A stretch of 64,000 bases of DNA from Acinetobacter sedimenti (lineage in GTDB: Bacteria; Pseudomonadota; Gammaproteobacteria; Pseudomonadales; Moraxellaceae): assembly GCF_022601685.1 (NCBI RefSeq), contig NZ_JAKUML010000003.1:124001-188000 (forward strand), read 5' to 3'. Positions 19,341-29,024 of this stretch are shown here, piece by piece (position 1 is the stretch's first letter; each line of letters starts with the position of its first letter). A model generated the notes under the pieces. That model saw only the letters and a program-made list of their open reading frames with translations. It made no database searches and was not told the origin of the DNA. Both the position numbers and the translations under genes were made by a program.

Positions 19341-20984
19341 ATGTCTACTCAAGCCCATCATCAACTTCACACTGAGTCCAAGCTACTAGAACTTGCTTTA
19401 GACTTTCAAAGTAGACATTTAAATGATTTATTTGCTGAAAATGGACATCGATTTGAACAGCTGAGTGTGGAGCATCAAGGTTTATTTATTGACTTTAGTA
19501 AGCAACGGTTAGACCAAACGGTTATTGCATCACTGGTTGAACTTGCTAATGAGAAAAAACTTGACGAATGGATCAAGCGACTTTTTTCAACTGAAGCAAT
19601 TAATCATACCGAAGATCGGAGTGCCATGCATTGGGCACTTAGAATGCCAAAGCTGAATGATCCAAGTGATCCAAACTTTGACGTTAATCAAAAAGTACAT
19701 CAACAACTTGATCGGATGTCGGAGATCGTCCATCAAATTCGACGTGGGCAGTTTCGGGGAGCGACTGGTGAGAAAATTACTGACGTGGTCAATATCGGCG
19801 TTGGAGGCTCAGATCTTGGACCGTTAATGGTCTGTCATGCTTTAGAGCAATTTGCAACGATTGATCAAGTGCGTGTGCATTTTGCCTCGACGATGGATGG
19901 TAGTCAGCTAAGCCAAATCGTGCGCAACCTGCGACCGGCTTCAACGCTTTTTATTATTTCCTCAAAATCATTTACCACGATTGATACATTATCCAATGCG
20001 GATACAGCAAAAGCATGGTTGTCTGAAACTTTAGGGATGAATCCTTTAGTTTTACAATGCCACTTCATTGGTGTGTCGAGTAGCACGGAAAAAATGACGG
20101 CGTGGGGCATTGCCGAGAAACTCCAGTTAAATCTTTGGGAATGGGTCGGTGGTCGCTATTCATTGTGGTCAACAATAGGATTACCGATTGCAATCTCAAT
20201 TGGAATGGAAAACTTTAAGTCTTTGCTTGAAGGTGCTTATGAGATAGATCAGCATTTTCAAAATGCAGCATGGGACAAAAATCTACCTGTGCTTTTGGCT
20301 TTAATTGGTATCTGGAACAATAACTATCTAAATATCCACACCCATGCGATCTTGCCCTATGATGGTCGATTAGAGTATTTAACTTCTTATTTGCAACAGT
20401 TAGAAATGGAATCTAATGGGAAGTCTGTCAATCGAGCTGAGCAATTTGTACGGGGATCAACCTGTCCGATTATTTGGGGGGAAGTTGGACCCAATGCGCA
20501 ACATGCGTTTTATCAATTGCTACATCAAGGCACGGTGACAGTTTCGACCGATTTTATGATTGCAAAACAGCGCTATCACGAATCATCGGGTCAGCTTGAA
20601 TCTGAACATAAGCTTGCGTTCCAACAGCAACATCAATTGTCCATTGCAAACTGTTTAGCCCAATCTCGACTTCTTGCTTTTGGAAGTCATGCTGTGGCAG
20701 GGGGTTCCGACATGCCTGCGTACCGACAATATTCAGGGAATAAACCGAGCACAACCATTGTGATGCCGTCATTAAGTCCATATTATTTGGGGGCGCTTGT
20801 TGCGCTGTATGAGCATAAAGTATTTGTACAGTCTGTGATTTGGGATATTAACCCTTTTGATCAATGGGGTGTTGAAATGGGGAAGATCATCGCTCAAGAT
20901 CTAATGCCAATACTTACAAAACATGATGAAAGTCATTTGGTAGATCAATCGACTATGGGTTTGATTGATTTATTCTTGAATTGA
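19341..20984 (+). CDS. gpi: glucose-6-phosphate isomerase
   Basis: This enzyme interconverts fructose-6-P and glucose-6-P and feeds Pgm and GalU. The protein has 547 residues from the ATG at 19341 (MSTQAHHQLH). The in-frame GTG at 19329 lies inside ugd. Active-site motifs are present: VNIGVGGSDLGPLMV, SKSFTTIDT, WVGGRYSLWSTIG, the His-containing ILPYDGRLEYLTSYLQQLEMESNGK region and the C-terminal Lys in NPFDQWGVEMGK. The gene starts one base after the ugd stop codon, so translation is probably coupled. kpsC begins 17 bases after its end. gpi is a usual K-locus gene in Acinetobacter. Confidence 0.96.
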   Translation: MSTQAHHQLHTESKLLELALDFQSRHLNDLFAENGHRFEQLSVEHQGLFIDFSKQRLDQTVIASLVELANEKKLDEWIKRLFSTEAINHTEDRSAMHWALRMPKLNDPSDPNFDVNQKVHQQLDRMSEIVHQIRRGQFRGATGEKITDVVNIGVGGSDLGPLMVCHALEQFATIDQVRVHFASTMDGSQLSQIVRNLRPASTLFIISSKSFTTIDTLSNADTAKAWLSETLGMNPLVLQCHFIGVSSSTEKMTAWGIAEKLQLNLWEWVGGRYSLWSTIGLPIAISIGMENFKSLLEGAYEIDQHFQNAAWDKNLPVLLALIGIWNNNYLNIHTHAILPYDGRLEYLTSYLQQLEMESNGKSVNRAEQFVRGSTCPIIWGEVGPNAQHAFYQLLHQGTVTVSTDFMIAKQRYHESSGQLESEHKLAFQQQHQLSIANCLAQSRLLAFGSHAVAGGSDMPAYRQYSGNKPSTTIVMPSLSPYYLGALVALYEHKVFVQSVIWDINPFDQWGVEMGKIIAQDLMPILTKHDESHLVDQSTMGLIDLFLN

Positions 20985-21001
20985 TTTGCTGTAGAAAATA
21001 T

Positions 21002-23020
21002 ATGTTAGTTACATCCAAAGGTATTTTAGAAATAAAGGGCTTGCCACAATTGATTGGTGAGCCGATACAGTATTTTCGAAGTTTTAATCTTTCTAATAAA
21101 GCTACGCATCGAACTGTTGCAGGTTGGGGGCGTAAAAACAGTTTTTTTTGCGCGCAAAAATATGCGCAAAAGCATGATTTGCAACTGATATGTTTAGAAG
21201 ATGGTTTTATTCGATCCATAGGACTCGGTAAGGATAACTATCCGCCACTATCCATTGTTTACGATAAAGCAGGTATTTATTTTGATGCAACACAAGCATC
21301 TGATTTGGAAGGTTTAATTGAACACTCTGAGAGTGAGGATGATAATCAACGCGCTGAGGCGCTCATCGAAACGATTATTAGTTCAGAAATTACAAAATAT
21401 AATTTAAATTTCCAAAAAATCAACCTTGAGAAGTTTCAGGGTCAAACGAATATTTTAGTGATTGATCAAACATTTGGTGATCAGTCCATTGCTTGTGCAG
21501 GAGCAAGTCAAGCAAGTTTTCATAAGATGCTTGATGTGGCTATCAGTACTCATCCTGATGCGAAAATTTGGCTTAAAGTACATCCCGATGTGATTGAGGG
21601 GAAGGCGAAAGGGCATTTTCATTTGTCGGATCTAAAACAATATCCTCAGGTTGAATTATTTGCCGATCATGTCAACCCAATAGCGTTATTAAAGCAAATG
21701 GATGAGGTATATGTGGTCAGCTCACAAATGGGCTTTGAAGCATTGCTTTGCGGGAAAAAAGTCCATTGTTTCGGTGTGCCGTGGTATGCAGGTTGGGGGG
21801 TGACTGATGATCAGTATGCACCTTTATCAATATTGGCGGAGCGTCGGCAGATGAGCCGAACGATTACCCATTTATTTTCAAGTGCTTATTTGAAATATGC
21901 ACGGTATATTTCGCCAGTGACGGGGAAGCGATGTGAATTAGAAGATTTACTTGAATTGTTTAAAGTGAATGTCACAGCACAAAAAGAGCTTCCAAATCGA
22001 TTAGTTGCTTATGGATTTTCACGTTGGAAAAAGCGATTTTTACCGCAATATTTACATTTTCCGAATCTAATGCTTTGTTTTAAAGCTTTGAAAAAGCCAA
22101 ATCGAGATCAGCAAGTAATTGCGTGGGGGAAAAAAGCACGCCAGTTAAAGGATGATGGTTTTCAGAACGTAACTACAGTCGAAGATGGTTTTATTCGCTC
22201 CAGTGGTTTAGGCGCCAACCTCATTCGACCATACTCATTAGTTTTTGATGATGTCGGTATTTATTATGATGCCACCCAACCTTCTCGCTTAGAGTTGATT
22301 TTAAATCAAATACACCTGAATCAACACCAAGTAGAGCGCAGTGAAAAGCTGATTAAACAGCTCATACAACTTGAGATCAGTAAATATAATATCGGTGAAA
22401 GGAAAAAACTCATCCGACCACAGTATGATCGGGTGATATTGGTCACTGGACAGGTCGAAGATGATGAGTCAATTCGTTTGGGTAGTTTAGATATTAAAAC
22501 CAATTTGGATCTGCTTAAACATGTGCGAGACACAAATCCGCATGCTTATATTATTTATAAACCGCACCCTGATGTACATGCAGGTCTTCGCTTAGGCAAA
22601 ATCCAAGATCAAGATTTAAAGCAATATGCAGATGCCGTGGAATTGGATGCATCTATTGTGGAGTGTTTTGATATTATTGATGAACTACATACCATAACCT
22701 CTTTAAGTGGCTTTGAAGCACTTCTTCGCGGCAAGACAGTATATTGTTATGGGGTGCCATTTTATGCGGGGTGGGGGCTAACGATAGATGTGGAAGCGAA
22801 TACACGACGAACAAAAAAACTAACCCTATCTGAGTTGGTGTATGGGGTGTTAGTCGAATATGGGACCTATAACTTACCACAAACGGATAGTTTTAAATTG
22901 GCGAGAGTAAATGTCGAAGATGTTGTTGGGCAGTTGGTGTATGAGCGGTCACAAAATGTAAGTTCGCCTAAACTGCAGTCGACTTTCGCAAAAATACGTG
23001 CAAAAATACTATATGGCTAG
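21002..23020 (+). CDS. kpsC: capsule Kdo transferase KpsC (two tandem modules)
   Basis: This 672-residue protein is made of two homologous capsule-synthesis modules. In the first, EDGFIRSIGLG begins at residue 66 and is followed by PLSIVYDKAGIYFDATQAS and KVHPDV. In the second, EDGFIRSSGLG begins at residue 394 and is followed by YSLVFDDVGIYYDATQPS and KPHPDV. In known group 2 systems the two KpsC modules add alternating beta-linked Kdo residues to the lipid anchor, extending the first Kdo laid down by KpsS. The ATG at 21002 gives the family-like start, and the ribosome site is weak. It follows gpi closely. No kpsF or kpsU lies nearby, so CMP-Kdo must come from housekeeping genes elsewhere. 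Confidence 0.92.
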   Translation: MLVTSKGILEIKGLPQLIGEPIQYFRSFNLSNKATHRTVAGWGRKNSFFCAQKYAQKHDLQLICLEDGFIRSIGLGKDNYPPLSIVYDKAGIYFDATQASDLEGLIEHSESEDDNQRAEALIETIISSEITKYNLNFQKINLEKFQGQTNILVIDQTFGDQSIACAGASQASFHKMLDVAISTHPDAKIWLKVHPDVIEGKAKGHFHLSDLKQYPQVELFADHVNPIALLKQMDEVYVVSSQMGFEALLCGKKVHCFGVPWYAGWGVTDDQYAPLSILAERRQMSRTITHLFSSAYLKYARYISPVTGKRCELEDLLELFKVNVTAQKELPNRLVAYGFSRWKKRFLPQYLHFPNLMLCFKALKKPNRDQQVIAWGKKARQLKDDGFQNVTTVEDGFIRSSGLGANLIRPYSLVFDDVGIYYDATQPSRLELILNQIHLNQHQVERSEKLIKQLIQLEISKYNIGERKKLIRPQYDRVILVTGQVEDDESIRLGSLDIKTNLDLLKHVRDTNPHAYIIYKPHPDVHAGLRLGKIQDQDLKQYADAVELDASIVECFDIIDELHTITSLSGFEALLRGKTVYCYGVPFYAGWGLTIDVEANTRRTKKLTLSELVYGVLVEYGTYNLPQTDSFKLARVNVEDVVGQLVYERSQNVSSPKLQSTFAKIRAKILYG

Positions 23021-23131
23021 ATTTTTGTAACATTTTTTAATTGTTCGGACTTTTAATTTGAAACGCATCTGTATTCAGATTTTTGTGTGTCTAGTGCATC
23101 TTTAAATTTAAAGTTTATGAGGAGTGAGAAT

Positions 23132-24412
23132 GTGTCTTTGCATATTCATCAATTGATGAAGTCGCAGCGTATTTTGCTCCTTCAAGGGCCTATGGGTAAC
23201 TACTTTACTCAGCTTGCTAGATGGTTAGAGTTTCACAATAAACAATATTATAAAGTCAATTTTAATGGTGGTGATTGGTTTTTTTCACGAGGTCTAAATA
23301 ATTTAAATTATCGTGGGAAACTTTCATATTTTGATGATTGGTTAATTTCTGAAATAAAAGATAAGCAGATTGACGCAATAGTGTGTTTTGGTGATTGCCG
23401 TTTTTATCATCGTATTGCAAAGCGTGTGGCAGTAGAGTTAAAAGTTGATTTTTTTGTCTTTGAAGAGGGCTATGTTCGTCCGAACTACATCACTTTTGAG
23501 CAAAATGGTGTCAATGATTTTTCTGATTTTCGAAATTTTTACGAATCCTCAGATCAGACGATTCCTGACCTGCCTTTGCCTGACCACCCACAAGAAGTTT
23601 ATCCGAGTTTTTCTTTTTTAATACGCACAGCGATTACTTTTTATTTGATGTGGGTATTGTGTACTTTTCTTTATCCGCATTATCGTCATCACCGTATGAT
23701 TCGGCCTACCTTCGAAGTTTTTTATTGGTTCAGAGCTGGGGTTCGTAAGCTGATTAATAAGCAAGTTGATACACATAGGTTTCTGAATCTAATTCAACAT
23801 CATACGGATCGTTATTATATTGTGGCGCTACAAGTGCATAATGATTCGCAAGTACAAGTCCATAGTGATTATGTTGATGTGCGGGACTTTATTCAGGAAG
23901 TCACTGCATCATTTGCAAGCCATAGTGATGATCTACAACATTTAGTGTTTAAGCATCATCCAATGGATCGTGGTTACCGACATTATGGAAATTTGTTGCG
24001 TGAGCTGGCAAAAGAGTATGATTTGGAGGGGCGAGTTCATTATGTTTGTGATGTGCATCTCCCAACATTGATGAAGCATAGTTTAGGGATTGTAACTATC
24101 AATAGCACCACAGGGATTCAAGCGCTTCATCATGGGAAACCGGTGATTGCTTTAGGGCGCGCAATTTATAATTTGCCAAAACTCACCTTTCAAGGTGGCT
24201 TAGATCAATTTTGGAAAAATCCAGGTCGAGTTAATCGTCTTCATTATCGTCGTTTTCGTTATGCTTTGGTGCATTATTCTCAGCTCAATGGTGCTTATTA
24301 TGGACAATCCCCTTGGATGAAGAATTATGATGAGAAGCGTCTAGAAAACCGTTTTAATTATACGGTTGGTGGTCATACGAACAAAGAAAAGCTACGTATA
24401 GTTAAGGACTAA
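23132..24412 (+). CDS. kpsS: capsule Kdo transferase KpsS
   Basis: KpsS adds the first Kdo to the phosphatidylglycerol-type anchor of group 2 capsules. The 426-residue protein shows RILLLQGPMGNYFTQLARWL, NFNGGDWFF, VFEEGYVRPNYITFEQNGVN, VFKHHPMDRGYR and TINSTTGIQALHHGKPVIALGRAIYN, all family motifs. The GTG at 23132 is preferred because AGGAG at 23119-23123 is eight bases upstream. In-frame alternatives are an ATG at 23117 and a GTG at 23087. It is the last capsule gene, and the thioesterase gene starts three bases after its stop codon, so that gene may share the transcript. Confidence 0.92.
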   Translation: MSLHIHQLMKSQRILLLQGPMGNYFTQLARWLEFHNKQYYKVNFNGGDWFFSRGLNNLNYRGKLSYFDDWLISEIKDKQIDAIVCFGDCRFYHRIAKRVAVELKVDFFVFEEGYVRPNYITFEQNGVNDFSDFRNFYESSDQTIPDLPLPDHPQEVYPSFSFLIRTAITFYLMWVLCTFLYPHYRHHRMIRPTFEVFYWFRAGVRKLINKQVDTHRFLNLIQHHTDRYYIVALQVHNDSQVQVHSDYVDVRDFIQEVTASFASHSDDLQHLVFKHHPMDRGYRHYGNLLRELAKEYDLEGRVHYVCDVHLPTLMKHSLGIVTINSTTGIQALHHGKPVIALGRAIYNLPKLTFQGGLDQFWKNPGRVNRLHYRRFRYALVHYSQLNGAYYGQSPWMKNYDEKRLENRFNYTVGGHTNKEKLRIVKD

Positions 24413-24414
24413 AC

Positions 24415-24858
24415 TTGAGTCAATTATTTGAAATCCCACAACAGGTCGAGGAAAAACATTTAGATCAATTGGCTCATGTGAATAATGTACAGTATGTGTC
24501 TTGGATGCAAGATGTGGCATTAGCACATTCGCAAACTTTAGGTTTGGGATTAGAAGATTATCTTCGATTAAACCATGCGATGGTGGCAAGTGAGCATCAT
24601 GTTAAATATCGTAAAGCCTGTTTTGCAGGTGACGAGTTGGTTTTACGCACGTGGCTCGGCGAGCAAAATGCCTTTTCATCCATACGCCATTATATTTTCT
24701 ATCGTGCCATAGATCAGGCGATTGTATTTCAAGCGCATACCTTGTGGATATGTGTTGAAATATCCACAGGTCGCCTGAAACGTCTTTCTCCGACTTTTAG
24801 TCAAGCCTATCAACCATTAAATCCCAATATTGATCCTTATCATTTTGACACTCTATAA
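24415..24858 (+). CDS. acyl-CoA thioesterase, 4HBT hotdog family
   Basis: The 147-residue protein has the 4-hydroxybenzoyl-CoA thioesterase pattern: an Asp/His-containing N-terminal helix (LDQLAHVNNVQYVSWMQDVALAH), HHVKYRKACFAGDELVLRTWL, and IVFQAHTLWICVEISTGRLKRL. Such enzymes hydrolyse short acyl-CoA thioesters in the cytoplasm. The true substrate is unknown. It starts with TTG, preceded by AAGGA overlapping the end of kpsS. It sits at the junction of the capsule locus and the lepA block, and probably belongs to the chromosomal backbone rather than the capsule pathway. Confidence 0.8.
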   Translation: MSQLFEIPQQVEEKHLDQLAHVNNVQYVSWMQDVALAHSQTLGLGLEDYLRLNHAMVASEHHVKYRKACFAGDELVLRTWLGEQNAFSSIRHYIFYRAIDQAIVFQAHTLWICVEISTGRLKRLSPTFSQAYQPLNPNIDPYHFDTL

Positions 24859-25041
24859 ATCGGTTTTTGGGATACTAGGCGTGAAGATGATTCGCAATCC
24901 TTGCAATGTCTGTATCAATGTCAGTGCTTTTTGATTATACTGCGGTCTGCTTTTATCATCGTCAAAACCCATTCTAATCATTTGTTTTTGGTTTTGTTCA
25001 AGTCTCATTAGATATATTTATTTGGTTGTTTAAGGTCATTC

Positions 25042-26862
25042 ATGGCAGCAGTTAAAAAATCCACGCCAATTGGTCAAATTCGCAATTTCTCAATCATCGC
25101 TCATATTGATCATGGTAAATCGACCCTTGCCGATCGTTTTATTCAAATGTGTGGCGGTTTACAAGATCGTGAAATGCAAGCGCAAGTCCTTGATTCAATG
25201 GATATTGAACGTGAGCGTGGTATTACCATTAAAGCAGCATCAGTGACCTTGTATTATAAACATCCGAATGGTCAAGAATTTCAGCTCAACTTTATTGATA
25301 CGCCAGGACACGTCGATTTTTCATACGAAGTGTCACGCTCGCTAGCAGCCTGCGAAGGTGCACTTTTGGTAGTTGATGCTGCGCAAGGTGTTGAGGCACA
25401 ATCGGTTGCAAACTGCTATACCGCAATCGAACAAGATTTAGAAGTTTTACCGATTTTAAATAAAATTGATTTACCGCAAGCTGAGCCTGAGCGTGTTATC
25501 CATGAGATTGAAGAAATCATTGGGATTGAAGCAACCAATGCGCCGACCTGCTCTGCGAAAACGGGGCTTGGCGTAGATAGTGTTTTAGAGCGTTTGGTTG
25601 AAGTGATCCCTGCACCTGTAGGTGATCGTGATGCACCGTTACAGGCGTTGATTGTCGATTCATGGTTTGATAGCTATCTGGGTGTCGTGTCTTTGGTCCG
25701 TATCAAAGAAGGGCGAATCCGTAAAGGCGACAAGATGTTGGTTAAATCCACAGGGCAGGCTCATGTGGTGACCTCTGTAGGGATGTTTAGTCCAAAACAT
25801 ACCGAAACAGACTTGCTTGAAGCGGGTGAAGTAGGCTTTGTCATTGCGGGGATTAAAGATATTTTTGGTGCGCCAGTTGGTGATACCATTACTTTGTCAA
25901 ATACACCGCAAGTCACTGCTTTACCTGGTTTTAAAAAGGTCAAACCACAGGTGTATGCAGGATTATTCCCGATTGATTCCAGTGACTTTGAACCGTTCCG
26001 TGAAGCGCTACAAAAATTACAAATTAACGATTCTGCGTTATTTTTCGAACCAGAAAGCTCTGATGCGTTGGGTTTTGGTTTTCGCTGTGGCTTCCTCGGC
26101 ATGCTACACATGGAGATTGTCCAAGAGCGTTTAGAACGTGAATATGATCTTGATCTGATTACGTCTGCGCCAACGGTGATCTACGAAGCGGTCACAAAAA
26201 AAGGCGAAACCATTTACATCGATAGCCCATCAAAAATGCCTGATGGCTCAACGCTTGAAGATTTACGTGAGCCAATTGCGGAATGTCATATTCTCGTGCC
26301 ACAAGAGTATTTGGGCAATGTCATGACCTTATGTAATGAGCGTCGTGGTATTCAAAAAGACATGAAATTCTTAGGTGCGCAAGTATCGATTACCTTTGAA
26401 ATTCCGATGGCGGAAGTGGTGATGGATTTCTTTGACCGTTTAAAATCCTGCTCTCGTGGTTTTGCGTCACTTGATTATAATTTTGTGCGTTTTGAAAGTT
26501 CGAGCTTGGTCAAAGTTGATGTGCTTATCAATGGTGAAAAAGTCGATGCTTTGGCAATGATCTGTCACCGTGACGATGCGCGTCATCGTGGTATCGCATT
26601 GGTTGAAAAAATGAAAGACTTGATTCCACGTCAGATGTTTGATGTGGCGATCCAAGCGGCGATTGGTTCGCAAATCGTGGCACGTTCTACCGTTAAAGCG
26701 ATGCGTAAAAATGTCTTGGCAAAATGCTATGGCGGTGACGTCAGTCGTAAGAAAAAATTGCTTTCCAAACAAAAAGAAGGCAAAAAGCGTATGAAGCAAG
26801 TGGGTAGCGTGGAAATTCCACAAGAAGCTTTCTTAGCCGTTCTCCAAGTGGATAAAAAATAA
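25042..26862 (+). CDS. lepA: elongation factor 4 (LepA)
   Basis: This is a ribosome-associated translational GTPase. It has 606 residues, the usual length. The GTP-binding motifs are AHIDHGKST (G1), RGITIKAA (G2), DTPGHVDF (G3) and NKIDLP (G4). EF-G-like domains III and V and the LepA-specific C-terminal domain follow ([24 protein letters not shown]). A 183-base gap precedes it and should hold its promoter. I could not pick a clear -35/-10 pair there. lepB follows eight bases later. Confidence 0.98.
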   Translation: MAAVKKSTPIGQIRNFSIIAHIDHGKSTLADRFIQMCGGLQDREMQAQVLDSMDIERERGITIKAASVTLYYKHPNGQEFQLNFIDTPGHVDFSYEVSRSLAACEGALLVVDAAQGVEAQSVANCYTAIEQDLEVLPILNKIDLPQAEPERVIHEIEEIIGIEATNAPTCSAKTGLGVDSVLERLVEVIPAPVGDRDAPLQALIVDSWFDSYLGVVSLVRIKEGRIRKGDKMLVKSTGQAHVVTSVGMFSPKHTETDLLEAGEVGFVIAGIKDIFGAPVGDTITLSNTPQVTALPGFKKVKPQVYAGLFPIDSSDFEPFREALQKLQINDSALFFEPESSDALGFGFRCGFLGMLHMEIVQERLEREYDLDLITSAPTVIYEAVTKKGETIYIDSPSKMPDGSTLEDLREPIAECHILVPQEYLGNVMTLCNERRGIQKDMKFLGAQVSITFEIPMAEVVMDFFDRLKSCSRGFASLDYNFVRFESSSLVKVDVLINGEKVDALAMICHRDDARHRGIALVEKMKDLIPRQMFDVAIQAAIGSQIVARSTVKAMRKNVLAKCYGGDVSRKKKLLSKQKEGKKRMKQVGSVEIPQEAFLAVLQVDKK

Positions 26863-26870
26863 GGTGCAGC

Positions 26871-27926
26871 ATGGATTTTGATTTTAACTGGATACTGGTT
26901 CCGGCAACGCTGATTTTCTTCGGCATTTGGTTGTTAGACAAGTTGGTGTTGAAACAATATCAACAGTTGAAAGAAAAGAAACAGGCTGCATTGCAAGCGG
27001 ATCAGAACATCCAGCAGCAACAACACAATTTTGAACAAGTCAAATCGAAATATCCACAGTTGACCTTGTCAGAGTCTGTCACCAGCCCGGATGATCCAGT
27101 CGATGTGACGCAAGCACGCGACCAACTCAGTCAAGCCAAAGGCGATGCGGTACGTGCGCATGCCACGCATGATGCGCATAAAGTCAATCCAATCATCAAT
27201 TGGGCCTATGACTTTTGGCCTGTATTGGCAGTGGTTTTAGTGGTGCGTTCGTTCTTGTTTGAGCCATTTAATATTCCATCTGAGTCGATGAATCCGACCT
27301 TGGAAACGGGTGATTTTATTCTCGTGAATAAGTTCGCTTATGGCGTACGTTTGCCATTGGTAAACACCAAAATCATTGATACAGGTGCACCTGAGCATGG
27401 TGATGTGGCGGTGTTCCGTTATCCAGTTGATCCAAGTATCAGTTATATTAAACGTATTATTGGCTTACCTGGTGATACCATTTCTTATCAAAAAGGTGAG
27501 TTATTCATCAATGGTGAAAAGCAGTTTTCTCAAAAAGGTAATGAAGTCAATTTGCCTGTACATTATCAAGATGCATCGGGGCAACAACAAAAAATCATCG
27601 TGGATGCACAGCAGTGGGTGGTGAATATTGCATCACATCGATTTATCACGCAATATATCAAGGCAAGACAATCAGATGGCATTGCTCAGCAATTCATTCA
27701 GCAATACCAACAAAAAGCACCGCTATCACTTGAGCAAAATTGGGAAGTGACTGTACCAGAAGGTCAGTATTTTGCGATGGGTGATAATCGTGATCAAAGT
27801 GCAGACAGTCGCTATTGGGGATTTGTTCCAGAAGCAAACTTAACGGGGAAAGCGACCTATGTGTGGATGCATAAAGCACCGGGATTAAATTTACCGAGCT
27901 TTAAGCGCAATGGCAGTATTCCATAA
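26871..27926 (+). CDS. lepB: signal peptidase I
   Basis: This inner-membrane serine protease removes signal peptides from exported proteins. The catalytic pair is visible as Ser139 (IPSESMNPTL) and Lys194 (SYIKRIIGLPGD), with the later conserved box MGDNRDQSADSR. The 351-residue protein has two N-terminal membrane segments (about 5-24 and 115-130). They are separated by a Gln- and Lys-rich cytoplasmic loop of some 85 residues, longer than in E. coli. Between the catalytic Lys and the MGDNRD box lies a further periplasmic insert. It is the second gene of the lepA-lepB-DUF4845-rnc-era run. Confidence 0.97.
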   Translation: MDFDFNWILVPATLIFFGIWLLDKLVLKQYQQLKEKKQAALQADQNIQQQQHNFEQVKSKYPQLTLSESVTSPDDPVDVTQARDQLSQAKGDAVRAHATHDAHKVNPIINWAYDFWPVLAVVLVVRSFLFEPFNIPSESMNPTLETGDFILVNKFAYGVRLPLVNTKIIDTGAPEHGDVAVFRYPVDPSISYIKRIIGLPGDTISYQKGELFINGEKQFSQKGNEVNLPVHYQDASGQQQKIIVDAQQWVVNIASHRFITQYIKARQSDGIAQQFIQQYQQKAPLSLEQNWEVTVPEGQYFAMGDNRDQSADSRYWGFVPEANLTGKATYVWMHKAPGLNLPSFKRNGSIP

Positions 27927-27979
27927 TCATTGCGATAGATCCGAGCACATGGGTCAATAATAAGGAATAGAGGTCAACA

Positions 27980-28354
27980 ATGAAAAATCAACGTGGTGCA
28001 TCATATTTAGGGATTTTCTTTGCTATCATTTTATTTGCTTTGGCAGCGAAAATCGCAGTAGCAGTTTGGCCAGCATATTGGGATGATCGTATTATCAATT
28101 CTCAAATTGAAGAAGCTTTAGCGACCTTGCCTAAAGATACAACGCAGAATAAGTTCAAACAAGATTTATCACAACGCTTAGAAATGAATAATATTCGTGA
28201 TATTAAAGTTGATGATATTCTTCAAGTCACCAATACCGCAGGTCTTGCTGTGAAAAAAGACTATGAGGTACGTAAACCATTTTTGATGAATATGTCACTA
28301 TTGATGACATTCCAAAAAGATTTTGATCAGAGGTCTGTAAGTACAGGTGAATGA
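27980..28354 (+). CDS. DUF4845 family membrane protein
   Basis: This 124-residue protein has an N-terminal RGASYLGIFFAIILFALAAKIAVAVWPAYWDD segment with one membrane helix, and a soluble C-terminal part. The family has no established function and is regularly found between lepB and rnc in gammaproteobacteria. That is its position here. The rnc start codon lies within its last codons, so the two genes are translationally coupled. Confidence 0.85.
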   Translation: MKNQRGASYLGIFFAIILFALAAKIAVAVWPAYWDDRIINSQIEEALATLPKDTTQNKFKQDLSQRLEMNNIRDIKVDDILQVTNTAGLAVKKDYEVRKPFLMNMSLLMTFQKDFDQRSVSTGE

Positions 28355-29024
28355 TCCACGTTTAATGTCGAGATTGGGTTATCAGTTTCGGCAGATTGAT
28401 TTATTAAAGCTGGCGCTGACGCACCGCTCGGTGAGTCAGCGTCATAATTATGAACGCCTCGAATTTTTAGGGGATTCATTACTTGGTGCCATCATTGCAC
28501 AGTATTTGTATGCTCGATTTCCCAAAGAGAAAGAGGGGAATCTGACACGTATGCGTGCCACACTAGTGCGTCAAGAGTCATTAGCCAAGATTGCCAAAGA
28601 TCTACAACTCAGTAAATCATTGATACTCAGTACGGGTGAGTTGAAATCAGGCGGTCATCATCGTGAGTCAATATTGGCTGATGTGGTCGAGTCGATTCTT
28701 GGAGCGATTTACTTAGATAGCCAAGATTTTGATCAATTGCAACAGATCGTCTTGCAATGGTATGCGCCATATCTTGATCAGATTCAACCGACCGAACAAC
28801 TGAAAGACCCAAAATCACGTCTTCAAGAGTGGTTGCAGGCACATAAGTTACCTTTACCGAAGTATGATGTGATCGATATACAAGGCGATGCGCCGAATCA
28901 GCATTTCACCATACTATGTGAAGTTGAAGGTATGGATGGTATGAAAGGTGAAGGAGCAAGTCGTCGATTTGCTGAACAAGCCGCAGCAGCGGAAATTTTA
29001 AAACGATTGGAGCAAGCCAAATGA
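28347..29024 (+). CDS. rnc: ribonuclease III
   Basis: This endoribonuclease cuts double-stranded RNA in rRNA and mRNA processing. The 225-residue protein has the RNase III signature ERLEFLGDSLLG, with the acidic active-site residues repeated in ADVVESILGAIYLD. The C-terminal double-stranded RNA-binding domain starts near DPKSRLQEWLQAHKLPLPKY and ends with GEGASRRFAEQAAAAEIL. The start used is the GTG at 28347. An ATG at 28365 (MSRLGYQF) is also possible. It overlaps the preceding DUF4845 gene and, at its end, the era start in an ATGA. Confidence 0.97.
   Translation: MNDPRLMSRLGYQFRQIDLLKLALTHRSVSQRHNYERLEFLGDSLLGAIIAQYLYARFPKEKEGNLTRMRATLVRQESLAKIAKDLQLSKSLILSTGELKSGGHHRESILADVVESILGAIYLDSQDFDQLQQIVLQWYAPYLDQIQPTEQLKDPKSRLQEWLQAHKLPLPKYDVIDIQGDAPNQHFTILCEVEGMDGMKGEGASRRFAEQAAAAEILKRLEQAK

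Noticed and set aside
25042..26862. Possible second translation factor such as EF-G, based on GTPase motifs
   Set aside because: Length, domain order and the C-terminal LepA-specific segment identify it as LepA.
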